Positions 44,169 through 55,326 of a stretch of 64,000 bases of DNA are shown here, piece after piece (position 1 is the first letter of the stretch; each line of letters starts with the position of its first letter). The notes under the pieces are model-generated. The model was not told where the DNA came from. It did no database searches and saw nothing but the letters and a program-made list of their open reading frames with translations. Origin of the DNA: Neofusicoccum parvum (taxonomy: Eukaryota; Ascomycota; Dothideomycetes; Botryosphaeriales; Botryosphaeriaceae); contig CP087207.1 in the NCBI GenBank assembly GCA_020912385.1, positions 1,116,001 to 1,180,000 on the forward strand, read 5' to 3'. Position numbers and translations under genes: made by a program.

Positions 44169-45800
44169 ATGGTCGACTGCCCCATTTGCTCCAAGCCCGT
44201 CTACGAACGCCACATCAACGAGCACATTGACTCCGGCTGCGAGGCGCACATCGTCGACCAGAACAACGCGCCTCCGCCCGCTACACAGAAGCCCAACGTC
44301 GCCAGCTTCTTCCAGACTCCCTCGGCCAAACGCGCCTCCAGCCTCTCCGCGAAGAATTCCGACCCCTCGCCGGTGACCTCGCCCATTCCCACCAGAACAC
44401 AGCTTCCGGTGCTTTCCGCCGAGCCCTCCACGAATGGCCTGAAAAGACCCTTCGAGCCCGAGTCTGCCGGCGCAAAGCCAGAGCCAGCGTCGTCACCGCC
44501 GACCCCCAAACGCATCAAACCCAATGCCTTCCAGAAAGTCGCCCCGCTCGCGGAGCGCATGCGGCCCCGAACACTTGATGAGGTCTGCGGACAGGAGCTC
44601 GTGGGACCCGATGGCGTCATCCGCGGCTTGATCGAACAGGATCGCGTCCCGTCCATGATTCTCTGGGGCGGGCCAGGAACAGGCAAGACGACCATCGCCC
44701 GGCTCATAGCGCACACGGCAGGATGTCGCTTTGTCGAGATCAACAGCACGAGCTCGGGCGTGGCTGAGTGCAAGAAGTTATTCGCCGAAGCTCGCAACGA
44801 GCTAGGTCTGACCGGGCGAAAGACCATCATCTTCTGCGATGAGATCCACAGATTCAGCAAGAGCCAGCAGGACGTCTTCCTAGGGCCCGTAGAGGCCGGC
44901 CAGGTCACTCTCATCGGAGCTACGACCGAGAACCCGAGCTTCAAGGTCGTGAATGCGTTGCTGTCCAGGTGCCGCACGTTCACGCTGTCGAAACTCTCGG
45001 AGGAGACCGTCATCACCATCCTCCGCCGTGGATTAGAACGTGAAGGAAGCAACGCCGATACTAGTCTCGTTGACGGCGAGATGCTGACCTACCTCGCCGC
45101 TTTCGCCGATGGAGACGCGCGAACCGGACTTAACCTCCTCGAACTCGCCATGGATCTCTCAACCCGTCCCAGCACGACCAAAGATGCCATCAAGAAATCC
45201 CTCACTCAGACTCTAGTCTATGATCGAGCAGGCGACCAGCACTACGACACCATCTCCGCGTTCCACAAATCCATTCGCGGCTCCGATCCGGACGCATCGC
45301 TGTACTACCTGGCGCGAATGCTGCAATCAGGCGAGGACCCTCTCTACGTGGCTCGCCGCCTCATCGTCGTGGCATCCGAGGACGTCGGGCTAGCCGACAA
45401 CACGATGCTCTCGCTCGCAACAGCCGCCTACGCCGCGTGCGAGAAGATCGGGATGCCCGAGTGCCGCATCAACCTGGCGCACGCGACCGTCGCGCTGGCC
45501 ATGGCGCCCAAGTCGACGCGCGCGTACCGCGGGCTCGCCAACGCCATGGCTGCGCTGCAGGAGCCGGGCATCGCCGGCCTGCCCGTGCCGGTGCACCTGC
45601 GCAACGCGCCCACGCGGCTCATGAAGGAGCTCGGGTACGGCAAGGAGTACAAGTACAACCCGGACTACCTGGACGGCAAGATCGTGCAGGATTACCTGCC
45701 CGAGAAGATGCTGGGCCGCACGTTCCTCGGGGATACGGATCTGGGGACGAAGATCGATCCGGATCTGCCGGATGAGGTTCACGAGTATGACTTTGATTAA
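44169..45800 (+). CDS. MGS1: MGS1/WRNIP1-type AAA+ ATPase
   Basis: Single exon, 543 residues. Clamp-loader-related AAA+ ATPase that protects stalled replication forks in the nucleus. An N-terminal UBZ4 zinc finger (Cys4, Cys7, His19, Cys24) binds ubiquitin. A disordered Ser/Pro linker (about 30-115) contains KPNVASFF, which resembles a degenerate PCNA-interacting box lacking the usual Gln. The ATPase core follows LAERMRPRTLDEVCGQ: Walker A GGPGTGKTT (167-175), Walker B IIFCDEIH (Asp223, Glu224), sensor 1 GATTENPSF and the RCRTF arginine segment. The C-terminal oligomerisation/lid region has ASEDVGLAD and LAMAPKSTRAY. Start chosen at the ATG giving MVDCPICSK; upstream in-frame codons lack an ATG. 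Confidence 0.95.
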   Translation: MVDCPICSKPVYERHINEHIDSGCEAHIVDQNNAPPPATQKPNVASFFQTPSAKRASSLSAKNSDPSPVTSPIPTRTQLPVLSAEPSTNGLKRPFEPESAGAKPEPASSPPTPKRIKPNAFQKVAPLAERMRPRTLDEVCGQELVGPDGVIRGLIEQDRVPSMILWGGPGTGKTTIARLIAHTAGCRFVEINSTSSGVAECKKLFAEARNELGLTGRKTIIFCDEIHRFSKSQQDVFLGPVEAGQVTLIGATTENPSFKVVNALLSRCRTFTLSKLSEETVITILRRGLEREGSNADTSLVDGEMLTYLAAFADGDARTGLNLLELAMDLSTRPSTTKDAIKKSLTQTLVYDRAGDQHYDTISAFHKSIRGSDPDASLYYLARMLQSGEDPLYVARRLIVVASEDVGLADNTMLSLATAAYAACEKIGMPECRINLAHATVALAMAPKSTRAYRGLANAMAALQEPGIAGLPVPVHLRNAPTRLMKELGYGKEYKYNPDYLDGKIVQDYLPEKMLGRTFLGDTDLGTKIDPDLPDEVHEYDFD

Positions 45801-46775
45801 AACCTGCTTGTTCGAGGATTGGATTACTCTTTGGCCTAGAACGGTTTGGAGTTGAAGGCAGCCGTGCGAACTCTGGATATCGCCAACAAGCATCAAGCCG
45901 TATTCACCTGTGCGAGAACTTGGAGGCAACTAGATTTGGCCCAATCGAGTCTAAGGATAACTCATTTACGTCGCCGATTCACAGGATTGCAATCGCAGGG
46001 TGCCTCTCCGGACTATGAGTCGATCAGGACGGGAAATACCAGGAGGAAGGGTATCAGACATGAATTCTTCGACCGCTATCAGAAGTGAGCATCCCTGACG
46101 GCCTCAAAGAGGTTGGCGCCTTGAGACAAATCGCAAACGGCGAAATTCTCTGGATCTTGGGTTTGGAAGGCCCGCCGGCAGAACTGAGAAAGCTGGATCT
46201 CCACAAGAGTCCGGAAGAGACTCCCGGGAACGATGACGAGAAGGCAGATTTGAAATGCGGAGTGAGGCGGAAGGCGTCTCGTCTATACAGGCACTGTAAC
46301 GTCCTAGAGACGGGAGGTGGATAAAAGCGCTGAGGATGCTGCCAGTGGCGAGAGAGATGGCTGTTAATAGTAGCTGTGTAGATCTTGTAAATATGGTAAA
46401 AGGCGGGCCATCGTCGTGGTCTGATTTCACGTCCACAGCATAATCAAAAACAAGGGAGCACTCGTCGGTGAAGATTAGTCTGGCCAAACATAGTGAATCA
46501 GCCTCCTTCTCCCATCAGGACGTTCACTCACGGTGGTTCATATCTCAATTGGACAGTTGGACTTGGCCTGTGAGTCAATAAAAATAGAGCAGGAAAAGAC
46601 GCAACTCTCCAACAGCAGAAAGTCTATCGCGCCCGATTAATTTGGCATTATCAGCCTATGAATGTTTCCCATATTTGCACGCATGCATGTCCCCAGAACT
46701 CCCGGCAATCCTGTTTCGCGGCTAAAGTCTTGCACAGGCCGCATCTAGCTCCCTTTATTTTTCGCGGAGCGGAGC
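45801..46775. other. Intergenic between convergent genes
   Basis: 3' flanks of the MGS1 homologue and of the INO80 subunit. A 127-codon minus-strand frame (46104-46487) starts with TTG, not ATG, and has no recognised domain. An AATAAA signal for the INO80 subunit is at 46754-46759. Confidence 0.5.
46754..46759 (-). terminator. Polyadenylation signal (AATAAA)
   Basis: AATAAA on the minus strand, 17 nt after the stop of the INO80-subunit gene. Confidence 0.4.
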
Positions 46776-48091
46776 TTACGCAACCTCCTGAACCATTCTC
46801 CCTGCGAAGGGTCTCTTGTCCGTTGCGGGTTTCGACTTTGTCAACAGCTCTCCGATCGGAGAGCTGAGCCACTCATGTGGTACGGCAATCTGACTGTTCT
46901 CGGCGGTCTGAGTGTAGCGGATATACAGAGGTGGAGCGCGTTCGTAGTCGCCGTCTTGGTCGTCGCCGTCGCCTTCGATTTGGGCTTTACCGCGACGCTT
47001 GGGGGCTTGCTTCTTGAGGAGACGGTTGATGGTGTCCATCTGTTGTGACGGTTAGCATTCATTCAGTGCTATTTTCATAGCGGAAAAGAAAGGGTTGCTG
47101 CATGTGCATTTCGGGACTGACCTTCTCCTCCTCATTGCGCTTCTCGCTGAGATTCTTCCGGCGGCGAGCCATTTCTGCCCTCCGCATGGCGTGCTCCTCC
47201 GCAGTCAAGTGCTTCTTCTTTTGCGCTTCTATTCGGAAATTAGTATGAACAGGACTCGCAACTGCGTCGTGACGTACCGTTTGAAAGAGCAATCAGTTCG
47301 CCCTCATAAGCATCGAAAGCAGCTCGTTGACGTCTTGTCAGCTTGCTGAGATCTGGCGTGCCGTCTCGACTACCGGTCAAGGGCGTCTCCTCGTCGCTGT
47401 CGATTTCGTCCAGATCGTCATCGTCACCCTCTGCGTCTTCCTCCTCGCCGTTCTCCTCATCCTCCTCATCCGCAGAGTCTAGCTCTGAGAGCTCGTCGTC
47501 CTCGCTTTGGTCGTCCTCCATTGCCATCTCCTTGGCCTCTACGCTAGGTACCTCCTTGTCCGCATGCGAGACCTTGATGCTGGGCTTCTGCTGTTGCTTG
47601 CCGCGGGCCTTGACAGCAGGCGGGGGCGGTGCAGGTAGCGAGTCCTCCATGTCTACGTCCTCGTCTGCGTCGGCATCGGCGTCATCGTCGTCGTCGGCCA
47701 TCTCCTCATCGTCGTCGTCCTCTTCGACGTCGTCATCCTCCAGCTCGTCCTCGTCCAGCTCCTCCTCGCTCGTCTCCTCGACGATGGCCTTCTTGTTCCG
47801 CGAGCTGCGCTGGCCGACGACGATCTCGCCACCGACGAAGCTGTCGCGCGAGTTTACACCGGCACGGCTGCTGCGGGGCTGGCTGGTGCCGCTGGTGGCT
47901 TCGCGGAGCTTGCTGGGGGCGGCCTTGACGGTGAGGTGGATGGACTGGCGGGTCTCCTCGGGCGAGGTGCGCTCGATAGTGGCGGAGGTGGGGGCAGCGG
48001 CTGCACGGCGCGGGCGCGAGCTGGTGGAGGTTGGGTGGCTTCGGCTGTCAGCGTTGATCTGAGCCCGCGATCGCAGGCGGCGGGTGGCCAT
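46776..48091 (-). CDS. IES2: INO80 chromatin-remodelling subunit (PAPA-1/Ies2-like)
   Basis: Exons 48091-47278, 47228-47122 and 47039-46776 give 394 residues. The C-terminal third carries the PAPA-1-type region: LTRRQRAAFDAYEGELIAL, then a basic coiled-coil (EEHAMRRAEMARRRKNLSEK) and MDTINRLLKKQAPKRRGK, followed by a strand-rich tail with YIRYTQTAENSQIAVP and an LTKSKPATDKRPF end. This is the architecture of yeast Ies2 and human INO80B (without the zf-HIT finger of the latter). The middle (about 110-240) is an extreme Asp/Glu tract interrupted by Pro and Lys patches, typical of histone-contacting nuclear proteins. The ATG used has a strong CACCATGG context; an alternative upstream first exon (48364-48255) is discussed in the findings. 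It is divergent from the peroxin gene. Confidence 0.85.
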
Positions 48092-48660
48092 GGTGGGTGC
48101 CGTCGGATGGGAGGTGTGTGGACTGGGATCGGAGGGCAGGAGGAATGGGGATGCAGGTGTAGCTGATAGGCTTGGAGGTGGCTCCTGCTCGGGGCTTGCC
48201 TGGGCCTGCGTGCCTGGGCGTGTCGCACGGCTTACTCAGGGCTTGGGTACATACCTGGAGTCGCTGGCTTTGTTTGCCTGCGCCGCAGGTGTCCAATCGT
48301 CGCTGCCAGAGTCGTCGTCGTCGGTGCGCAGCCGCTTGACTGGGCGCCCGCCGCGATCCGCCATTGCTCACTTGTGCGATCAAAGCGCGGAGGAGCAGGG
48401 TTCCAGAGCCTTTAGGCTGTTCCGATACGAAATGCTGCGCGCAAGAACTGGACCTTCCAGCAGCCCTCACGCCCTCCGCTGTTGCGCGACGCGAGCGAGC
48501 GCAGCAGCGGGCCGCACGCTTGGCCGCACGTGACGGCTGCCCGTCCGCGCTGGGCCCTGCGTCACCAGCCGAGGTCCCGTCCGCGGCATCAGCATCGCTG
48601 AGCTCGCCGCGCGCATCGCCGTTGCTGCTGCCGCCGTCCTCCTGCACGCGCGTTGCGACC
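48092..48660. promoter_or_regulatory. Divergent promoter region of the INO80 subunit and peroxin genes
   Basis: 569 bp between two divergent starts. A possible upstream coding exon of the INO80-subunit gene lies on the minus strand at 48255-48364. No TATA box is obvious. Confidence 0.5.
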
Positions 48661-49999
48661 ATGGCGGACAGGAAGCCTGGCATTCCCGCCTGGCAGCGCG
48701 CCCAGGCGCCCACGCCCTCGACACCCTCCGAGCCCGCATCTTCCGGCGCGGAGCCCTCGCCGCCGCACACTCCACGCTCAGACTCCGCACCCGAGCACGC
48801 CGACGAGCCCCAATCCGAGCCCGCGCCAGCCTCTCTGGACGCAGCCGAGCCGCCGCAGGACGCTGCCGTGCTGCTCCAGCAGGCCCGCAAGTTCCTGCAG
48901 GATTCCTCCATCCGCGACGCGCCCGACGACCGCAAGCGCAGCTTCCTGCGCTCCAAGGGCGTAGCCGACGACAACATCCAGCTGCTGCTCGCCGAGGCGA
49001 AGACGCAGGATACACCGCCAAGTGCAGTAGCTCCGCCGAAGGTGGGTACTGCGCCTTTTCTGCTGCCACCAGGGCCCTCAGTCCACTCTCATTTCCGCGA
49101 TTCACTGCTCAACCTTCGCTTATTGCTTGCCTTTTCGGGGAAGTGAATTGAGTGCTGACCTAATCTAGTCCTCGACGACTCAGCAAGCTCCGCCATCCCC
49201 GCCCGCCGCCTCCCGCCCCGCTCCTCGAGACATCCCGCCCATCGTCACCTACCCGGAATTCCTGACCCAGCCGACCTCCCCGCCGCCGCTCATTACCGTC
49301 TCGCGCGTCCTTGGTGCCATATACGCTGCTGTGGGCTTGGGCGCCGTGACCTATGGGGTCTCGAAGTATGTCGTCAAGCCCATGTCCGACGAGTTGACTG
49401 GGGCACGTGAGGAGTTCGCCTTCAACACGAAGTCTCACATGGAAAAGCTGAACGAGAAGCTGGAGGGCATGGTGTCGACTGTACCGAAGCTCGGCAGCAA
49501 CGGGAAGCCCATACAAACAGAACAAGAAAAGGACATAGTGTCAGACGAGGAATCGGATGAGGATCCCACTGAGCTGTACCATCGCGATTTTGGCACACAA
49601 ACCAGCCCCAATCTCTCGCGCCGGGCAAGCGTGGCTTCCTCCGCTTCGGACTCGGCTGAGACACCGGCTACGCCAGTAGAGGCCCAGTCTGCCCACCTTG
49701 ACAAACTGGCGTCAGAACTACGGAATCTGACGTTCATGACGAGAGGGAACTCGACCCAGGATGACGCAGTACATGGGCAATTGGGCGACTTGAAGAATTA
49801 CCTGAACGAGATGGCCTACTCCAGCCCGTACTTCGGCAGTGATATATACGGCGCCAGGTACGGTTCTTCTTGGAAGAAACCGGGAGATGACGATGCGATT
49901 GAAGCCTTCAAGGCGGATATCCGGAGTGTCAAGGGCGTATTCCTCTCCTCAAGGAACTTCCCAAGCGCACAACAGAGAGGACACGGCATGGGCAGATGA
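48661..49999 (+). CDS. Pex14-domain peroxin (PEX14 or PEX14/17-like, PEX33)
   Basis: Exons 48661-49041 and 49169-49999 give 403 residues. The Pex14 N-terminal domain, which docks the import receptors Pex5/Pex7 on the peroxisome, is at about 60-105: AAVLLQQARKFLQDSSIRDA, then RKRSFLRSKGV and IQLLL. A Pro-rich stretch (PPSPPAASRPAP) precedes TYPEFLTQPTSPPPLI and one hydrophobic segment (SRVLGAIYAAVGLGAVTYG, about 170-188) that may insert in the membrane, then a coiled-coil (NTKSHMEKLNEKLEGM) and a long acidic/Ser tail. Filamentous fungi have both PEX14 and the related PEX33 (Pex14/17); I cannot separate them with certainty. The 127-nt intron has a GTGGGT donor and a GCTGACCTAATCTAG 3' end. Start is the ATG giving MADRKPGIPAWQ; the upstream frame has no ATG. 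Confidence 0.85.
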
Positions 50000-51463
50000 C
50001 GAGGCTAGGAGCGAAGGCCCATTAAGCTCTTTTGTCGAACAGCGGGCGTTGGTGGATTGGAACTTATCGAAAGAGTGGGAAATCTGTATTGATATTTCAG
50101 GTTTGTAAAACTTCAAGAACAGCAGTCGAAAGTGGCTGCGAGACGTCGTTTCTGGTCATTAACTATTGGAAAATTGTAAATGGTGGCACGTCATGAGGTT
50201 TGATGCATATATCCAATGTTATTGAGGATGCGCACTATACCGAGTCACGCTCTCCAATGAGCACAATACCTTTGTTTTACTTCTGTTTCGTCAAACTCAA
50301 ACTTTTTATGGTCCTGTTCCCCTCTGTTTCTATTCTCCATTGTCCTTTTTGCCACTGAATTTCTCAACCCTCATCCTTGACCTCAAATTTTGGGGGAGAT
50401 CTCGTTCGCCGCGGTTCCAGAGGGCCCATTCAGAATTCTCCGTACCAACTTGTGAAACAGCTAAAGTAGTGCCAGTAAAGCTGGGTCGGGCCCCGGTATT
50501 TCCATATTGGGAAAATCATGCTTCTGTTCCTGCAGTCTGCTTTTTGGCTATGTTCGGCATGATGCTTAACCTGTATTTTGAACATTGTGATCATGTCCGT
50601 GAGCATTCACTTATGATTGTATTCCCTAAAGTCGACCCACTCAAGAGACGATGCGACCTATGATCATTTGATTCAACTGATATTCTTATAGATTTTTCGA
50701 CTTCGCGGACGAAAGCAGATGTGGCTGTTTACCCACCGCTGTAAATAGCGAGATAATCCGCACCACCTTGTGTGCCAGTTGGGCTATGTATTTTTAGGAA
50801 GCAACAACAAGTGCTATCCGCTCTCCATACTTTCATCCGCGCGATTAACGATGCATTGCTACGTCTTCCAATCAACCTCTCGCTTCCTGGTACCATTGGA
50901 GCAGGTATTTACACTCAACCTAGTGTGCGCGATTGAACTAAACAGAGGGAACCGAACGTTCTCTTTCGACCATCGTGAGAATGACGAACACGACGACAGG
51001 GTACGACGTGACAGGAATCTGGCAACACTAGACTAAGCTCAGTTGGCTGCCAGCCCACTACCAGCTCAACATCCCTACCATCTCAGTCAAATGTTGTCAA
51101 CCGAGAGACACGCACTCATCTACGTTTAAAGGCTAGTCAGAACATCATGCATTCTTCTCTACGGAGATATTCTCTCCAGGCCCAGAGTTCTATCTAGACT
51201 CTATACCTCCCTCCTTCTAGAGAGACCGGAAAAGGAAGACAAGAAATCGTAACTGTATCCTTCTCAGATATAACGGTCATAACGGTTTATTATAACCCAA
51301 AACAACGCCTGCCAGAACGCGAACCCGGATTTTGGTGTCCATAAAGAAGGGACAAGTGCCCAGTGCTATGAGAGAGTCGTGCCGTGGCATCATGGAGTGT
51401 CTTCAAACGATAAGTCGTCCCAAAAATACGGAGAGATGTGTACGAATTTATGGTGAGATTGGC
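50000..51463. other. Intergenic between convergent genes, 1.5 kb
   Basis: 3' flanks of the peroxin and of the Gfo/Idh/MocA gene. AT-richer than the genes. Short plus-strand frames at 50340-51036 are unremarkable. Confidence 0.5.
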
Positions 51464-52581
51464 TTAGAGCGAGGCCCTCTCGGTGCGGTTACCCTTCTCA
51501 TCGAACCAGATCTTCTTGCCGGAGCGCAGGCTCTCCTGGAGAGCGCAGCCAATGCGGACGGCCTGGACGGCGCCCTCGAGCTTGAAGGGCAGCTCCTGGT
51601 TGTCGAGGCAAGCGGCAGTGAACTCATTGGCCTCGGTGACGAAGGCGTACTCGAAGCGGCCGTAGTAGTGGGCCGGGATCTCGCGGCGGATACCGGCCGG
51701 CTCATGAATCTCGACGAGGGAGTCCTGGGGATTGGCGTTGACGACGAGCTTGCCCTGAGTGCCGATGATCTCAGACATGTCGTGCTGGCCGGCAGCCATC
51801 ATGCGCGAAGAGTAGAAGTAGGCGAGCTTGCCGTCGTAGAACTCGACGACGCCAACGCCGTTGTCGACATCGCCGTACTTGGCCAGCTCGGGAGAGACGG
51901 CGGTAATGCCCATAGCAATGACGGACTTGACCTTGGAGTCCTGGCCGAAATACCACAGCGCGAGGTCGATATCGTGGATGTTGCAGTCGACAAAGATGCC
52001 GCCCGAGAAGCGGGCGTACTCGACGAAGAAGCCAGAAGGATCGAGTTTGTCGCAGGTCTGGCTGCGGAAGACGGAGGGCTTGCCAATGCCACCGGTCTTC
52101 ATGCGCTCAAAAGCGTCACGGTAGCTGGCGTCGAAGCGACGGGAGAAACCACAGAGGACCTTCAGGTGAGGCTTCTTGGAGGCGGCATCGACCACAGATT
52201 GAGACTGAAGTCTTCTGTCAGCTGCTTGTCCTGTTTCTCTGTTTCAAGTCAAGTACTTACCACCTCGACGCTGGTGCTCAGCGGCTTCTCGCACAGGACG
52301 TGCTTGTCAGCCTCAATGGCCTTGATGGCCTGCTCGGCATGGGCAGTGGTGACGGTGGCCACGACGACAGCCTCGAGGCCGGGGTGCTTCAGCATGTCAT
52401 CGTAGTTGTCGTAGATCTTCACCTCGGGCAGGTTCTTGGCCGCCCACTCAGCTTCCTTCGGCTCAGGAGTGAAGGCTGCCACAACGTTGGCACGCGGAGT
52501 GCGGGTGAAGAAGTTGATGGCGTGACGAGCGCCCATGCGGCCGAGGCCGGAGATGGCGACATTGAGCTTGCGAGGGGCCAT
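51464..52581 (-). CDS. Gfo/Idh/MocA-family oxidoreductase (inositol 2-dehydrogenase-like)
   Basis: Exons 52581-52261 and 52204-51464 give 353 residues. NAD(P)-dependent dehydrogenase of the Gfo/Idh/MocA family that oxidises a ring hydroxyl of sugars or inositols. The Rossmann motif is VAISGLGRMGARHA (GLGRMG at 12-17), the nucleotide/substrate lysine is Lys99 in EKPLS, and the catalytic segment reads FVDCNIHDIDLALWYFG, with Asp/His in the positions of inositol 2-dehydrogenase. The second domain (about 125-353) is the usual alpha/beta sheet. Sequence alone does not separate myo-inositol 2-dehydrogenases from other family members. Its position 1.4 kb from polyol/sugar-acid enzymes and 6 kb from myo-inositol oxygenase supports an inositol or uronate role. 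The 56-nt intron has a GTAAGT donor and is in phase. Confidence 0.92.
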
Positions 52582-53997
52582 TGTGTTGCGTTGTGGGGTG
52601 GAAAGATGCGAGCTCGAGAGAGTGAAAGGAGGTGGCGGGGATCAAGCCGATGGGAGCTTCGGGGGACTGATATGGAGGGAGGACAGATGTTTTCGCAAGG
52701 AAGCTGGGCAAGCCTGACGCGGGACGATAGGTGGTCTAAAGGAGCAGGTCAGATCAGTAATCAATGCAGGGCGGCCGGGAGAGGCAGCAGGTAAAGACGT
52801 ACGAGGTTTGTGTTGAGGCGGAAGTGCCGAGCTGGTCCGACGTTCGGAGAGAGCTGCTGCGCGTGAATGGGGGCGGGAGAAGGGTGCAGAAGAAGACGGC
52901 GGGAGCAGGGCGAGCTGGCGCAGCTTATATCTCGTCGTCGAGCGGCTCGTCGGCGTTGCTGGCGCAGGGGGAGGGGCATCGTGTGAAGGCGCAAACCTGC
53001 TATCGACGCGCATTCTGCCGCCTCCCCACACTTTTTTGCCTCACCGCCCGGCGGGAGGCCCACCGATCCCTGCTTTCAGACTGGAGGCCGTGCCTGAGCG
53101 CCGCCCGCGCCCGCGCCCGCAGCCCAGCAGCGGTCCGACTCGGAATCTCCTTCCCCAGCACGCTGCACAGAGTGCCCATTCGCGGTTTACGCTCGACAGA
53201 ACGTGGTTTACGCTCCTTTCACCATCGCGTCCCGCCGGAAACTCATTCCCACTACGCTCACATCGCTCCAGGCGCACGTTCGGCAGGCCTTTCCGGACAG
53301 CCCTGCCGCGCGAATGGTGGGCTTTGCCACGGTGGTGACGCAGAACCTCCGCGAACCACCATCTCGAGCACGCAGCCTGACGTCTAAACGCTTGTCCGCC
53401 GCGTCTTGGAGAGCCGCTGCAGCTGCCACGTCTACGTGCCAGCTCGGACTTGTCCCCTGCTGCACCCAGTCTGCTGCCTGCTGATTCAAAGGGCGGCTGC
53501 CGACGCTCTCCGAGCTCCAGACGGTCCATTTGCATCTGGACGCGTCTGGCTTCTCGAGTGCATCGTGGACTTCCGGATTGGGACTTTCGAGTCGAGTCTC
53601 GCGGTCCGCATGATCCGGTCTTAAAATTGTCCACTGCCCGTTTATTGGCCCGCGTGATCTTATGTGGATCGCTCCCCGCACACCGCATGGTGGCCAACCT
53701 TGCGACTCGACGTGCGCTCTAAGGGGAGCATCGCGGTTTATCACCTAACTCCGCTTAAACTGCGGGGTGCCTATTGAAATTTCCTGTCGCCCGTCTTGTG
53801 CTCAGCTTATTAAGGTGCTGTACGGGAAAGAGGAGAGAGTTGACCGTGTTGCAAATACTTTATTCAAAGCTGCTTTTGAGCTGACCGTCTACATTAACAC
53901 AAAAAGCTTCCTGCCACACCACATTATGCAAAATCATTCAGCTCATATTCCCGCCAAACGCCAAATATGCACCACCCATCATTCTACAGCTTCAGCC
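52582..53997. other. Intergenic, 1.4 kb
   Basis: Promoter of the Gfo/Idh/MocA gene and 3' flank of the MDR dehydrogenase; both are on the minus strand. GC-rich mirror frames only. A TATAAG element lies about 340 bp upstream of the Gfo/Idh/MocA start (around 52924-52930), which would imply a long leader. Confidence 0.45.
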
Positions 53998-55326
53998 TCA
54001 TAGCCGCGGGCTCAAGCTTCCGTTGTCGTCCATCTCGACCACAACCTTCAGCACCAGCTTGCCCTGGTCGTCCTTGGTCTTTCCTGCCATAGCAAATGCC
54101 TCCGGAATAGAATCGAGACCCTTGTAACGATGCGTGACCAGCTTGGAGAAGTCCGGGTAGTCAGGGCCAGCCGGTTTCGACACGACTTCGATACCAGTGG
54201 GGTACGTGTTGGCGTAGCGGAAGACGCCAACGATGTCGACTTCGCGCAGCGCCGCAGCGGAGATAGGGAGGGTCTGGATCGGGTGGCCCATGCCGATGAG
54301 AAGGACGCGTCCACCGGGGCGGGTTGCCTGGAACTTCTGTTAGTTGTGCACTTGACGCTTCCAGTCAGGGAGACGTACGTAGATGCTAGCCTGAAGGCAA
54401 GACGGCACGCCAGTGCATTCGAACACTGCATCAACCTCGCCCACCTCTTCACCAGTCGTCTTCTTCACCTTTCCAATCGCCGCAGCAGTCTCGCGGGCAA
54501 TCTCGAGGTTCTCTTCAATGGTCTGGCCGCGCTTAAGCGGAACAGTGAATCCAGCATGAGCGAACCCGTTCTCGACCGCGAAGTTGACACGCCCTTCGTC
54601 GATATCAGCAATCACAACGTTGCTGGCCCCGGAAATCTTGACCATTCCAGCAACTAGCAAGCCAACCGCGCCTGCGCCGAAAACCAAGACGGTGCTCAGC
54701 GGAGGAAGCTGGGCACGGCGCGTCGCGTGAATCGCAACACCGAGCGGCTCGAGAAGCGCGCCCAGGTCGAGGGAGAGGTCTTCGGGGAGCCTAAAATTCC
54801 TCGTCAGTCTGGATTCTCAACCCGTTGACGCCTGGCGCAACTTACTTGTGGCACCACGCCGCCGGGTGGTTGATCCTGTCCTGGAGGGTACCCTGGGCGT
54901 GCGGGAAAGCCTTTGCGGAGCTCCTGAACTTCATGCCCTTGCAGATATTGTACCTGCCCTCTTTACACCTCTCGCAGTCACCGCATGGCTGGCCGACTTC
55001 GAGGGCAACTTTGTCTCCGACCTTGAAGTTCGCTGCCGCATCCGAGCCCACTGCTACTACAACACCGGCAGACTCGTGGCCCAGAGACATAGGCTCCTGC
55101 ACAATGATGTCGCCATTGCGGTAGTGGTTGTAGTAGTGCAGATCTGACCCACAGAGGCCTGTGGCTCTGACTGCTACCTGGAGCTCATTCGCAGCTGGCG
55201 CGGTAAGCTCGCGGTTTTCCTGGGAGCGAATGATTAGAGGAATGCGGGGATGGGGAGATGGCGTGAGCTTACGACTCTCAAGTCCTTTGCGCCGTGGAGC
55301 ACGGAGGCGCGAATGGGGCCGCACAT
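53998..55326 (-). CDS. Zinc-dependent MDR polyol/sugar-acid dehydrogenase (sorbitol/L-idonate dehydrogenase-like)
   Basis: Exons 55326-55273, 55219-54846, 54790-54379 and 54327-53998 give 389 residues. Medium-chain dehydrogenase with a catalytic zinc (Cys41 in GLCGSDLHYY, His66-Glu67 in LGHESAG, plus a distal Glu in LLEPLGVAIHA) and a structural zinc bound by the Cys97/100/103/111 cluster. The Rossmann motif is VLVFGAGAVGLLVAG. The CGSDLHYY and MKFRSSAKAFPHAQGT stretches resemble bacterial L-idonate 5-dehydrogenase (IdnD; MRFFGSAMYFPH) as well as sorbitol dehydrogenases. It should oxidise a secondary hydroxyl of a polyol or aldonate with NAD(P). It is divergent from the KduD/IdnO-like SDR. 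The third intron is best ended at TTCCAG rather than the nearer AACAG, which restores the family ASIYATRPGG join. Confidence 0.9.

Noticed and set aside
46104..46487. 127-codon minus-strand frame with a hydrophobic stretch
   Set aside because: Begins at TTG with no ATG start and lies between two convergent 3' ends.
47343..48062. Poly-Ser plus-strand open frame
   Set aside because: It is the reverse of the Asp/Glu tract of the INO80 subunit (GAC/GAG reversed to TCG/CTC), not a Ser-rich protein.
51332..52405. 357-codon plus-strand open frame
   Set aside because: Antisense to the Gfo/Idh/MocA gene, with no start context or domain.
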